The notes beneath the pieces are model-generated. The model was not told the origin of the DNA and ran no database searches. It worked only from the letters and a program-made list of their open reading frames with translations. From Acidimicrobiales bacterium (GTDB lineage: Bacteria; Actinomycetota; Acidimicrobiia; Acidimicrobiales; Acidimicrobilacustridaceae), in the NCBI GenBank assembly GCA_030830565.1, contig JAURMR010000035.1, positions 124,001 to 188,000 of the forward strand: 64,000 nucleotides of DNA, written 5' to 3'. Below are positions 54,232 through 61,741 of the stretch, one piece after another. Both the position numbers and the translations under genes were made by a program. How positions within the stretch are numbered: position 1 is the first letter of the stretch; every line of letters begins with the position of its first letter.

Positions 54232-54948
54232 TCAACGACTAAACGCGACAACCGTCCCATCCTTGCCTTCAGGTTCTGCCGTTGCGATGAGCGCATCAGT
54301 AGATGGCAGCAAGAACTCACAGCGCGCCGTTCGGCTTGCTCTCCCCCGACCGTCAACGCCAACTCGTACCCGGCGCGACCGAAGATGACCATGACCGCAG
54401 CCCAAGCCTTCCCACTGCGCGTCACCAACAGTGAACGAAACATCAGCAGAGAACGAGGAATTCACCGCAGTTCCCGGAGACACCACAACAAGAAGCGACC
54501 CTCGTTCACGAAGGCGGGAGGCGAGTCGACGACTTTCGGCCGGACGCAGGTACAACCGCGCGTCGAGAACGATGACATCAACCGCACCAATCAGCGCAGC
54601 AAGTACATCGGCCTGTCGGCCCGAACCGCCGGGATCAATGAAAGCAACCCGATCTGCATCAAGTTCTGCTTCGAGTACCGCTGCGGGAGCAAGGTCGCTC
54701 AGCCCCACAACCACAACCCATGAGCCGGACTGCGATGCCGCGGCAACCAACTGCAGCGCCAACGACGTAGCTCCGACCCCGCCGATCGTGATGGTTGAAC
54801 CACGAGTGAGTCCCGCGTCAGGGAGAAGCCGTTCAAGCGGTTCAGCCACCGCAATGGTGGCCTGGCGCGCCAAGACCACTGGCCGAATGCGTTCGGCCAG
54901 TTCTTGCAGCGACGGTGGCGAGGAGGAAAGAGCGGCGGGGAGAACCAC
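54232..54948 (-). CDS. imuA': ImuA': RecA-like accessory mutasome protein
   Basis: 238 aa with a weak RecA/SulA-like core: STITIGGVGATSLALQLVAAA in the P-loop position (lacking the usual GKT), VVVGLSDLAP and DVIVLDARLYLRPAESRRLASRL. In mycobacteria ImuA' acts with ImuB and DnaE2. GTG 54948 lies 6 nt after the -10 (GATACT), next to the LexA box, so the transcript is probably leaderless. imuB follows after 27 bp. Confidence 0.85.
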   Translation of the reverse strand: MVLPAALSSSPPSLQELAERIRPVVLARQATIAVAEPLERLLPDAGLTRGSTITIGGVGATSLALQLVAAASQSGSWVVVVGLSDLAPAAVLEAELDADRVAFIDPGGSGRQADVLAALIGAVDVIVLDARLYLRPAESRRLASRLRERGSLLVVVSPGTAVNSSFSADVSFTVGDAQWEGLGCGHGHLRSRRVRVGVDGRGRASRTARCEFLLPSTDALIATAEPEGKDGTVVAFSR

Positions 54949-54954
54949 CCCACC

Positions 54955-54983
54955 AGTATCGAACAGATGTTCGATGAAGGCAA
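54955..54983 (-). promoter_or_regulatory. SOS promoter of imuA'-imuB: LexA box in spacer
   Basis: On the minus strand TTGCCT (plus 54978-54983) and GATACT (54955-54960) are 17 bp apart. TCGAACATCTGTTCGA (plus 54959-54974) lies in the spacer and overlaps the first two -10 bases. GTG 54948 is 6 nt after the -10. The geometry matches that at dnaE2. Confidence 0.85.
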
Positions 54984-54987
54984 CTGG

Positions 54988-55305
54988 TTAGTCGCCGAAC
55001 CCTTCAGGCATCACCACTTCGACGCCTTCTCGGTAATAGATGAACAGTTCCTCGAGCCGACCCTTCAGTCCCTCGGGGCTGCCCTTCACCGACACGGTGA
55101 TGACATTGCCATTCACATGCACAGACTCGACACCGTCGGCCTCGAACAACGTACGAGCGACAAGATCAGCAGGACGGTCGGCCAGAACATCGTCGGCCGA
55201 ACGGTAAATCTCGTGCCCCATCCCGGTGAGAGGACGATTGGTCTCGAAACGGACGACGCCCGGAATCGATGATGGCTTCTCTAGAACGGTGACTGGCTGA
55301 CCCAT
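54988..55305 (-). CDS. Nfu/NifU N-terminal-domain-like protein
   Basis: 105 aa. FETNRPLTGMGHEIYRSADDV, LVARTLFEADGVESVHVNGNVITVSV and a C-terminal helix match the Nfu_N domain used in Fe-S assembly proteins. The cysteine-bearing NifU core is absent, so it is a stand-alone domain whose function is unknown. ATG 55305 lies 7 nt after -10-like TACATT. It lies upstream of the LexA-controlled imuA' promoter, ending 14 bp from the end of the -35 region. Confidence 0.75.
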   Translation of the reverse strand: MGQPVTVLEKPSSIPGVVRFETNRPLTGMGHEIYRSADDVLADRPADLVARTLFEADGVESVHVNGNVITVSVKGSPEGLKGRLEELFIYYREGVEVVMPEGFGD

Positions 55306-55324
55306 GGGGCCGAATGTAGTCCGA

Positions 55325-55750
55325 TCAGGCCCGACTGCCCTCCATCGGCTGTCCATCACGGCCATGACGCACGGCCGCTACCCCGATCTGCCACACAAGT
55401 GCGGCGAGAACCACCGACACCACGCCGAGCATCACATGCACGATCTTGAACGGAGCGCCGTGATCGGCCATGAGGATCTGCGGCACTCGAACAAGCCACA
55501 CCACCACGGTGAGGGCAGCGGCACCGACAAGGGCCTTCCCTCCCCCAGCCGTGACCGGCACTCGCCAGGCCTTTACCAACACGACTACGACCGCTACTGC
55601 GAATCCCAACATCACGATCGACAACACCGTGGAAAATGTCTTGGCCCCGACGGATTCTTCGGAGCGAAGTGTGTTGGAAATCCGATTCGCCCAAACGAAC
55701 ACGGTCCAAAGAACAAAAGCAATGAGGACGATGCGAAAGCGAAGAATCAT
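55325..55750 (-). CDS. Small four-helix membrane protein, unknown
   Basis: 141 aa with four hydrophobic segments: RFRIVLIAFVLWTVFVWAN, VLSIVMLGFAVAVVVVLVK, ALVGAAALTVVVWLVRV and IVHVMLGVVSVVLAALVW. I do not recognise the family. ATG 55750 is 6 nt after TACCCT, so it probably has its own leaderless promoter. It lies between rnhB and the Nfu_N-like gene on the same strand. Confidence 0.75.
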   Translation of the reverse strand: MILRFRIVLIAFVLWTVFVWANRISNTLRSEESVGAKTFSTVLSIVMLGFAVAVVVVLVKAWRVPVTAGGGKALVGAAALTVVVWLVRVPQILMADHGAPFKIVHVMLGVVSVVLAALVWQIGVAAVRHGRDGQPMEGSRA

Positions 55751-55785
55751 GGGCCGAGGGTACCTGCCCCTCAACGACCGTCGAA

Positions 55786-56493
55786 CTACCCGGCGTTGAA
55801 CAAACTCGCCTGCGTCGATGCGGGATCAGAACGATGGATCCCCGACCACGGCAAATCATCCATATACGACCAGGAACGACGATGGATCGTGGTCGGCCCT
55901 AACGCCGCCAACGCCATGCGATGACGCGGACACGGATAGCCCTTATTGCGCTGAAAGTCATAGGCCGGAAAGTTTTCGGCCTCAGCCCGCATCATGCGAT
56001 CGCGACTGACCTTCGCCAAGATTGATGCCGCCGCAATAGAGACGCAGGTGGCATCGCCTTTCACGATCGTCTTCGTGATGCCACCGCCGACGAAATCGTG
56101 CGAACCGTCAAGCAGAACTCGATCGGGAGTCACGCCGAGTGATGCGAGGGCGCGACTTGCCGCCAGTCGCAACGCGGCCGACATGCCGAGATCGTCACAC
56201 TCTTCGTGAGTCACGATGCCAAGCGACCATGCATCGCACCACTCCGCAACGCGATCGAACATTGATTCGCGTTCTGCTTCGGTCAGCATCTTCGAATCGC
56301 GAAGTTTGTAGACACGCCGATCCTTCGGAACGACTGCGGCTCCGATCACCAGTGGACCAGCCCACGCGCCGCGACCGACCTCGTCAAGGCCGACAACGAT
56401 CGAATGGCCTTCGGCCCACAACTCTTTTTCGTTCGCCAGTGTTGGCGAACTGTTTCGAAGCCCTGCACGGAGTTGTCGAACCGAACCAGCCAT
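55786..56493 (-). CDS. rnhB: Ribonuclease HII
   Basis: 235 aa. The catalytic DEDD set is visible: Asp37 and Glu38 in GLDEVGRG, Asp129 in LLDGSH and Asp147 in KGDATCVSIAAASILAKVSRD, which also holds the conserved Asp165. It removes ribonucleotides and RNA primers from DNA:RNA hybrids. GRGAWAGPL replaces the usual GRGPLAGPV. ATG 56493 is 6 nt after TACGTT. It lies downstream of the substrate-binding gene but has a separate promoter. Confidence 0.93.
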   Translation of the reverse strand: MAGSVRQLRAGLRNSSPTLANEKELWAEGHSIVVGLDEVGRGAWAGPLVIGAAVVPKDRRVYKLRDSKMLTEAERESMFDRVAEWCDAWSLGIVTHEECDDLGMSAALRLAASRALASLGVTPDRVLLDGSHDFVGGGITKTIVKGDATCVSIAAASILAKVSRDRMMRAEAENFPAYDFQRNKGYPCPRHRMALAALGPTTIHRRSWSYMDDLPWSGIHRSDPASTQASLFNAG

Positions 56494-56531
56494 AAGCCGA
56501 ACGTAGCGTTGAGGACCTCGTCAGCCCGGGA

Positions 56532-58190
56532 TCATTTCTCGATCCACGTTTCGGTCAGTTTCACGATGCCACCTTGGAAGGGCTGCGCCTTCGCCCCGTC
56601 AGGCAGTGTCATCGAGGTGAAGTTACGAATGTTCTTGGCCGCACCAAGCGCCCACTGCGAATGCGCGAGCCAGATGTAGGGAACCAATGCAGTCTGTCGT
56701 TGCTGCACCGTCGCGTAGGCCTCTTTGCGAATCGCCATATCTGGAGATGCACGGCCCTTATCGAGCGCTGCGTTCAATTGTGGATCGTTCAGTCGAGCGA
56801 AGTTCAATGCAAGGGCGCCGGTCGCGTTCTTTCCTGTCCACCACACGTAGTCGACCGCAGGATCGGTGCCACTGAACTGGCGAGTTAGGTCGGCCTGGTA
56901 GTTACCCGTCGCCATATCGAGAATGAACTTGCTTTGTTCAGTGGTTGTCGTGGTGACGCTTACTCCGCAGGCTTCCCACTGCTGCTTGATAAGCGCAGTC
57001 GTATTCACATTCGCAGGAACCGGAGTCGTGGTGAGACTCAGGGAAATTGGACCCTTTTCGGCGATCACTGTTGCGAGCAAGGCCTTCCCTGCGGCCGGAT
57101 CGTTCGTTTTGAATCCGGTCTCGGAATACCAAGGCGAATCCTTCGTGAACTGGCTGTCGGCTGCACGGTCTTCTGGCGTTTCATTGATCAGTCGAATCGC
57201 CACCGGGTCGGTACAAAGTTTGAGACCCTCACGAACTCGAACATCGTCGACCGGAGCCTTCGATGTGTTGAACATCACGAAACTTTCTTCGTTTTCGGTT
57301 GAATCGAACACAACTTGCAAGGCTCCGGACTTCGCCTCGGTCGTGAGTTTGGCCATCGCCGGGAAGTCGGTGGTGTGAAGCATGTTCACATCGCCAGCTA
57401 GCAACGAGTTCACGCGGCTTTGCGGATCAGTGATGGGACGGAACTCCACCGAATCAAGATACGGAAGCTTGTTGCCGGCAGTGTCGGAACGCCAGTAGTT
57501 CGCATTCCTCGTGCCCGTCCAATGATTGTCTGGGACCCACTCCTTCTGGACGAAGGGACCAGAACCAATGGGTGAACGCGTGTTTGCCGGTGGAGCGGCA
57601 TCAAGCTGCGCCGGAGCGACGACATATCCCACCTGCGTCGTTAACGCCGCAACCAACGACGCGTCGGGATCAATCATTGAAACGGTGACGCTGAGAGGCC
57701 CCGATGCCGTCACCGACGCGATGTTCGCAAGCGCGATTCCAACGAGTGGATCTTTTTTCATTGCGTTCAAACACTTCGCAACGGCAGCGCCATCAACTGG
57801 CGTTCCGTCAGAGAAGTTCACGTTGGGACGCAACTCAATCGTCCACGTCTTGAAATCGGTGCTCGGCGTAAACGATTTCGCGAGATACGGCTGTGCTTTT
57901 CCGTTCTCGTCGTAAGCGGCCAACGGGTCGAAGACTGCGGAACCAACGAGGTGGCCCGAAACCGCCCAACGGTTTGTGGTCGGGTTAAACCCATCCGATT
58001 CCGCTTCCACTCCGAACTTCACCGCCCCACCTTGTGTTGGGGCACCAGCGGCTTTGACCGTGATGTCCGTGCTTGACGCGCCCGGAGTGTTACCGCCACC
58101 CGAACTGCCGCACGCAGCCACAACCAAACTCAACGCGACGACCGCCGCAGCCGCCGAGACAACGCTGCGCAACTTCATGTTTCGACCCAT
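56532..58190 (-). CDS. ABC transporter substrate-binding lipoprotein, family 5 (copy A)
   Basis: 552 aa. The signal ends LVVAAC with a Ser/Gly-rich linker. The SBP_bac_5 (oligopeptide/nickel-binding DppA-like) fold includes VNFSDGTPVDGAAVAKCLNAM, SPIGSGPFVQKEWVPDNHW and NVNMLHTTDFPAM. It binds a peptide or other small ligand outside the membrane and needs permease genes that are not in this window. ATG 58190 follows GGGGGTGG. An equal-length paralogue lies 125 bp upstream. Confidence 0.88.
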   Translation of the reverse strand: MGRNMKLRSVVSAAAAVVALSLVVAACGSSGGGNTPGASSTDITVKAAGAPTQGGAVKFGVEAESDGFNPTTNRWAVSGHLVGSAVFDPLAAYDENGKAQPYLAKSFTPSTDFKTWTIELRPNVNFSDGTPVDGAAVAKCLNAMKKDPLVGIALANIASVTASGPLSVTVSMIDPDASLVAALTTQVGYVVAPAQLDAAPPANTRSPIGSGPFVQKEWVPDNHWTGTRNANYWRSDTAGNKLPYLDSVEFRPITDPQSRVNSLLAGDVNMLHTTDFPAMAKLTTEAKSGALQVVFDSTENEESFVMFNTSKAPVDDVRVREGLKLCTDPVAIRLINETPEDRAADSQFTKDSPWYSETGFKTNDPAAGKALLATVIAEKGPISLSLTTTPVPANVNTTALIKQQWEACGVSVTTTTTEQSKFILDMATGNYQADLTRQFSGTDPAVDYVWWTGKNATGALALNFARLNDPQLNAALDKGRASPDMAIRKEAYATVQQRQTALVPYIWLAHSQWALGAAKNIRNFTSMTLPDGAKAQPFQGGIVKLTETWIEK

Positions 58191-58255
58191 GTCGACCACC
58201 CCCGTCGCGCAGAGTAACGCCACAGAAAGTTTTGTGTCGGGGTTCTTGAGAATGC

Positions 58256-58289
58256 GAAAGGGCCCGGTGCCGAAGCACCGGGCCCTTTC
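58256..58289 (-). terminator. Intrinsic terminator between the two substrate-binding genes
   Basis: GAAAGGGCCCGGTGC pairs perfectly with GCACCGGGCCCTTTC (15 bp) around TTCG on the minus strand. It follows the copy B stop by 25 bp. Because it separates the copies, each is probably expressed from its own promoter. Confidence 0.75.
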
Positions 58290-58314
58290 AAGACTGCGGT
58301 CAGTCCCAGGTTTG

Positions 58315-59973
58315 TTATTCGACCCAGGTCTGAGTGAGACGAATCTCGCCACGCTGGAACGGCAGTGCTGCCTGTCCATCGGGAAGGGTCTGGTTCGTGA
58401 TGTTGCGGACGTTCTTGGCCGCACCGATAGCCCACTGTGAGTGAGCAAGCCAGATGTACGGAGCCAATTCGGTCTGACGCTTTTGAACATCGGCGTAGGC
58501 CTGCTTACGCACTGCAGGATCATTCGAGGCACGAGCCTTGTCGAGCGCTGCGTTGACCTGCGGATCGTTCAGACGAGCAATGTTCAGCGTGAGCGGACCA
58601 GTTGCGTTCTTGCCGGTCCACCAGACGTAATCGCCATCGGGATCAGAAGCAGCAAACTGACGCCACAGGTTGACGGTGTAGTTACCGGTCACGGCGTCGG
58701 AAACAAACTTGCTCTGTTCCGAGGTCGTGGTGTTCACGGTGACGCCACAGGCTTCCCACTGCTGCTTAACCAGTGCAGTGGTGTTGGTGTTGGCCGGAAC
58801 TGGCGTGGTGGTGAGGGTGACCGAGATCGGGCCCTTTTCGGCCTTCACCTGATCGATAAGGGCCTTGCCCTTCGCCACGTCATTGGTGGTGAAGCCGTTT
58901 TCGGAATACCACGGCGAATCCTTCGTGAACTGGCTGTCGGCCAAACGCTCGGCCGGCGTTTCGTTCACAACAGCGATCGCAGCAGGATCGGTACAAAGCG
59001 TGAGTGCCTGACGCACTCGAACATCGTCAACCGGAGCCTTGGCGGTGTTGAACATCAAGAAGGACTCTTCGGTTTCGGTGTTGTCGGCAACGAACTGAAT
59101 GTTGCCCGACGCTGCCTCGGACTGAAGGCGGTTGATCGCCGGCCAGTCAGTGGTGTGAATCATCTGAACATCGCCCGAAAGGAGTGCGTTGACTCGGTTC
59201 TGCGGATCGACGATCGGACGGAATTCCACCGAGTCGAGGTACGGAAGCTTGTTGCCCTTGTCATCTGAGCGCCAGTAGTTGGCGTTCTTCGTACCGGTCC
59301 AACGGTTGTCCGGAATCCATTCTTTCTGGATGAAAGGACCAGAGCCGATGGGCTGACGAGAAGCTGCAGGGCCTTCGGCCTTGAGCTGTGCCGGTGCGGC
59401 AATGAAGCCAACCTGCGTGGTGAGCGCAGCGGGAAGCGATGCCCACGGATCAATTGTGGCGATGGTGAGCTGCGAAGGCGACACCACCGTGATGGTGGAC
59501 ATGTTCGCAAGAGCAGCACCAGTGAGAGCATTTGCCTTCACGGTGTCAAGTGCGAGCTTCACTGCAGCTGCATCGACCGGCGTGCCGTCGGAGAAGTTCA
59601 CTCCGGCGCGAAGGTCAACTGTCCAGGTCTTGAAATCGGCGCTAGGCGTGAAGGACTTGGCCAAATACGGGGCCCAGTTACCTTGAGCGTCATATGCCGA
59701 AAGCGGATCGAACACTGCGTTGCCAACCATGTAGCCGGCGATCGCCCAACGGTTGCTCGACGGGTTAAAACCGTCGGTCTCGGCTTCAAGCGCAAACTTG
59801 ATTGAGCCACCCGACTTGGGTGGGCCTGATGCCTTGATCGTGACATCGGTGGTTTTGCCGCTCTGGCCCGAGTCGCTTGAACTCGATCCACCGCATGCCG
59901 ACGCAATCAGACCAATGGCCATGACAGCTGCGACAACCGGTGCCCAGCGGCGGATTCCCGCACGCTTCTCCAT
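58315..59973 (-). CDS. ABC transporter substrate-binding lipoprotein, family 5 (copy B)
   Basis: 552 aa, same length and closely similar to copy A across the full length. The signal ends LIASAC. AKGKALIDQVKAEKGPISVTL and SDGTPVDAAAVKLALDTVKANA illustrate the match. ATG 59973 has a strong AAGGAGG Shine-Dalgarno 8 nt before it. A tandem duplication is likely. No permease or ATPase genes adjoin either copy. Confidence 0.9.
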   Translation of the reverse strand: MEKRAGIRRWAPVVAAVMAIGLIASACGGSSSSDSGQSGKTTDVTIKASGPPKSGGSIKFALEAETDGFNPSSNRWAIAGYMVGNAVFDPLSAYDAQGNWAPYLAKSFTPSADFKTWTVDLRAGVNFSDGTPVDAAAVKLALDTVKANALTGAALANMSTITVVSPSQLTIATIDPWASLPAALTTQVGFIAAPAQLKAEGPAASRQPIGSGPFIQKEWIPDNRWTGTKNANYWRSDDKGNKLPYLDSVEFRPIVDPQNRVNALLSGDVQMIHTTDWPAINRLQSEAASGNIQFVADNTETEESFLMFNTAKAPVDDVRVRQALTLCTDPAAIAVVNETPAERLADSQFTKDSPWYSENGFTTNDVAKGKALIDQVKAEKGPISVTLTTTPVPANTNTTALVKQQWEACGVTVNTTTSEQSKFVSDAVTGNYTVNLWRQFAASDPDGDYVWWTGKNATGPLTLNIARLNDPQVNAALDKARASNDPAVRKQAYADVQKRQTELAPYIWLAHSQWAIGAAKNVRNITNQTLPDGQAALPFQRGEIRLTQTWVE

Positions 59974-60121
59974 AATTACTGCCTCCTTCGGCCACAGCCG
60001 ACGGGTTGGTTCAGGGCCCCCCACGGAACCCTTCTGTGTGCGGAACCTTAGACGTGACCCGAGGCACATGCGAGGGCATCGGGCGAATTTCCGCCGAGAC
60101 AACCCATTCAAAGCGCGAAGG

Positions 60122-61741
60122 TCAAATTCGGCCGCGACGCTGGGCTCGTTGCCGGGCTGACCGCCGAGCCTTTGCCCGAGCATCGCGGGTGGCCTGTTCG
60201 GCTTTGTGTTCGGCCTCGGCCACAACCTCCCCCACACGGCGCTCGGCTTCCTCATCCACTCGTCGGGAGGCGTCGGTGGCTCTGGCAATCGTTTCAGCGA
60301 CTTTGATCCGGTGCTCTTCTTCAATCTGATCAAGTGCTTGGGCGGTCTCCTGTTCAATCTGTCGAAGCTGACGCTCAGCAACAAGATCGGCTTCGGCGGC
60401 CATGCGATCGGCTTCAACACCAAGTTCTCGAAGCGTTGATGCTGCTCCGATTTCGGTGAGGAGATCGACCTGAAGTTCGGGATCAATATCGGCATCGAGC
60501 ACGGCCTGAGCCAACGCATCGAGTTCGTCGACCGTCGGGTTCTCAACAAGTGACTGGATCGTTTCCGCCGATGCCGTTCCCGCGATGACAGCGGGAAGGC
60601 GCCCAGGAAGATGTTCAGCACCAGGGCCAATCGCTGCGGCAAATGCTTCACCACCGCGTTCCTGCAGTGCCTTGTTGCGGTCTTCCCAATTTCGCTGCAG
60701 GAACCTGTGACGGGCAGATCGATCAAGGCGCGCCGAACGGTAGGGGCCGTCGACGTCATCTCCGGCAAGGCGCATACGCCACAACGGAACGCGACCGATG
60801 CCTTTCAGGTAATGCGTTCGTAACGACGTGAACGCGAACGTTTCGTCCTCTTTTACAACGTCATGAAGTTCTTCCGAGATCACAACAGAACCGGGATAGG
60901 CAATGCTCACGATTCGGCTTGCAAGGTTCACAGTTGCTCCATAGACATCGCCGTCAAGATCGAGAACTGGCCCGCGCGCGAGACCAACACGAACGTCAGA
61001 AAGTTCTTCGTCTTCCCGATATCGGCGAGCAAGTTCCAGTGCAGTTCGACAACCGCTTTCAATGTCATCGTTCACGAACATCACTTCATCACCAATCATC
61101 TTCACCACACGTCCGCCATAGGATGGGATCACGTCGTACGCGATTGATTCAAAGCGGCGAACCACTTCAGCAAGTGACGAGGTCGCCAATTGCTGTGTTT
61201 GCGAAGTGAAACCAACAAGATCAGCGAAACCGACACAAACTTCTACCGAAGATTCGTCAGTGCCTACCAAGGTGAGTCGACGGCGGGCTTCGGCCATCAA
61301 CCGGCGGCGCCACACCAATTCCAGGATGTGAGGAATAAGCGCGGCAACTTCGAGAGACCGAGCTGTTGCATCATCGCCAGGCAGTAACGAAAGCGTGTCC
61401 TCTTCGGCAGTTCGCAGCCACACATCGATCTGTGCAGCCGCAATTCGTTCAAGAGATGAACCAATAACACGAGCGAACTGACGCGCGGTCTCGGGCTCTA
61501 CCGATCCGTCAGCGATGAGTCCGACGATTGTCGAAAGCATTTCTACATCGCTGTCGGTAAAAAGTTGCTCGCCGGGTCGTGGCTCTGGAAAACCAAGAGC
61601 TCGCCAAAAATCGAGAAGTGGCTCGGTGTCGATTCCAGAAAATCGAGCGAGATCCTCAATCCCGAACCTGGCTTCGTCATCAAGGAAAGGAAGGAGAGCG
61701 CGCATCGCAGTTTCGCTTGCAGCGTCATCCCTTTCGCTCAT
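60122..61741 (-). CDS. Class III adenylate cyclase with regulatory N-terminus and coiled-coil tail
   Basis: 539 aa. The N-terminal ~155 residues resemble the adenylate-cyclase regulatory domain (Rv1264 type). The catalytic domain has metal Asp174 and Asp218, ATP-specifying Lys214 (KMIGDE) and Asp265 (GDVYGA), and transition-state residues Asn272 and Arg276. These predict ATP rather than GTP use. The last ~115 residues are a long Arg/Glu/Ala-rich coiled coil. Its start overlaps the upstream glycosidase-like gene stop by 4 bp. Confidence 0.88.
   Translation of the reverse strand: MSERDDAASETAMRALLPFLDDEARFGIEDLARFSGIDTEPLLDFWRALGFPEPRPGEQLFTDSDVEMLSTIVGLIADGSVEPETARQFARVIGSSLERIAAAQIDVWLRTAEEDTLSLLPGDDATARSLEVAALIPHILELVWRRRLMAEARRRLTLVGTDESSVEVCVGFADLVGFTSQTQQLATSSLAEVVRRFESIAYDVIPSYGGRVVKMIGDEVMFVNDDIESGCRTALELARRYREDEELSDVRVGLARGPVLDLDGDVYGATVNLASRIVSIAYPGSVVISEELHDVVKEDETFAFTSLRTHYLKGIGRVPLWRMRLAGDDVDGPYRSARLDRSARHRFLQRNWEDRNKALQERGGEAFAAAIGPGAEHLPGRLPAVIAGTASAETIQSLVENPTVDELDALAQAVLDADIDPELQVDLLTEIGAASTLRELGVEADRMAAEADLVAERQLRQIEQETAQALDQIEEEHRIKVAETIARATDASRRVDEEAERRVGEVVAEAEHKAEQATRDARAKARRSARQRAQRRGRI

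Noticed and set aside
58191..58532. N-terminal extension of substrate-binding copy A
   Set aside because: The lipoprotein signal begins at ATG 58190; the extension crosses the terminator hairpin and the end of copy B in another frame.
59974..60768. N-terminal extension of substrate-binding copy B
   Set aside because: ATG 59973 has AAGGAGG at the right distance and begins the lipoprotein signal; the extension overlaps the adenylate cyclase gene.
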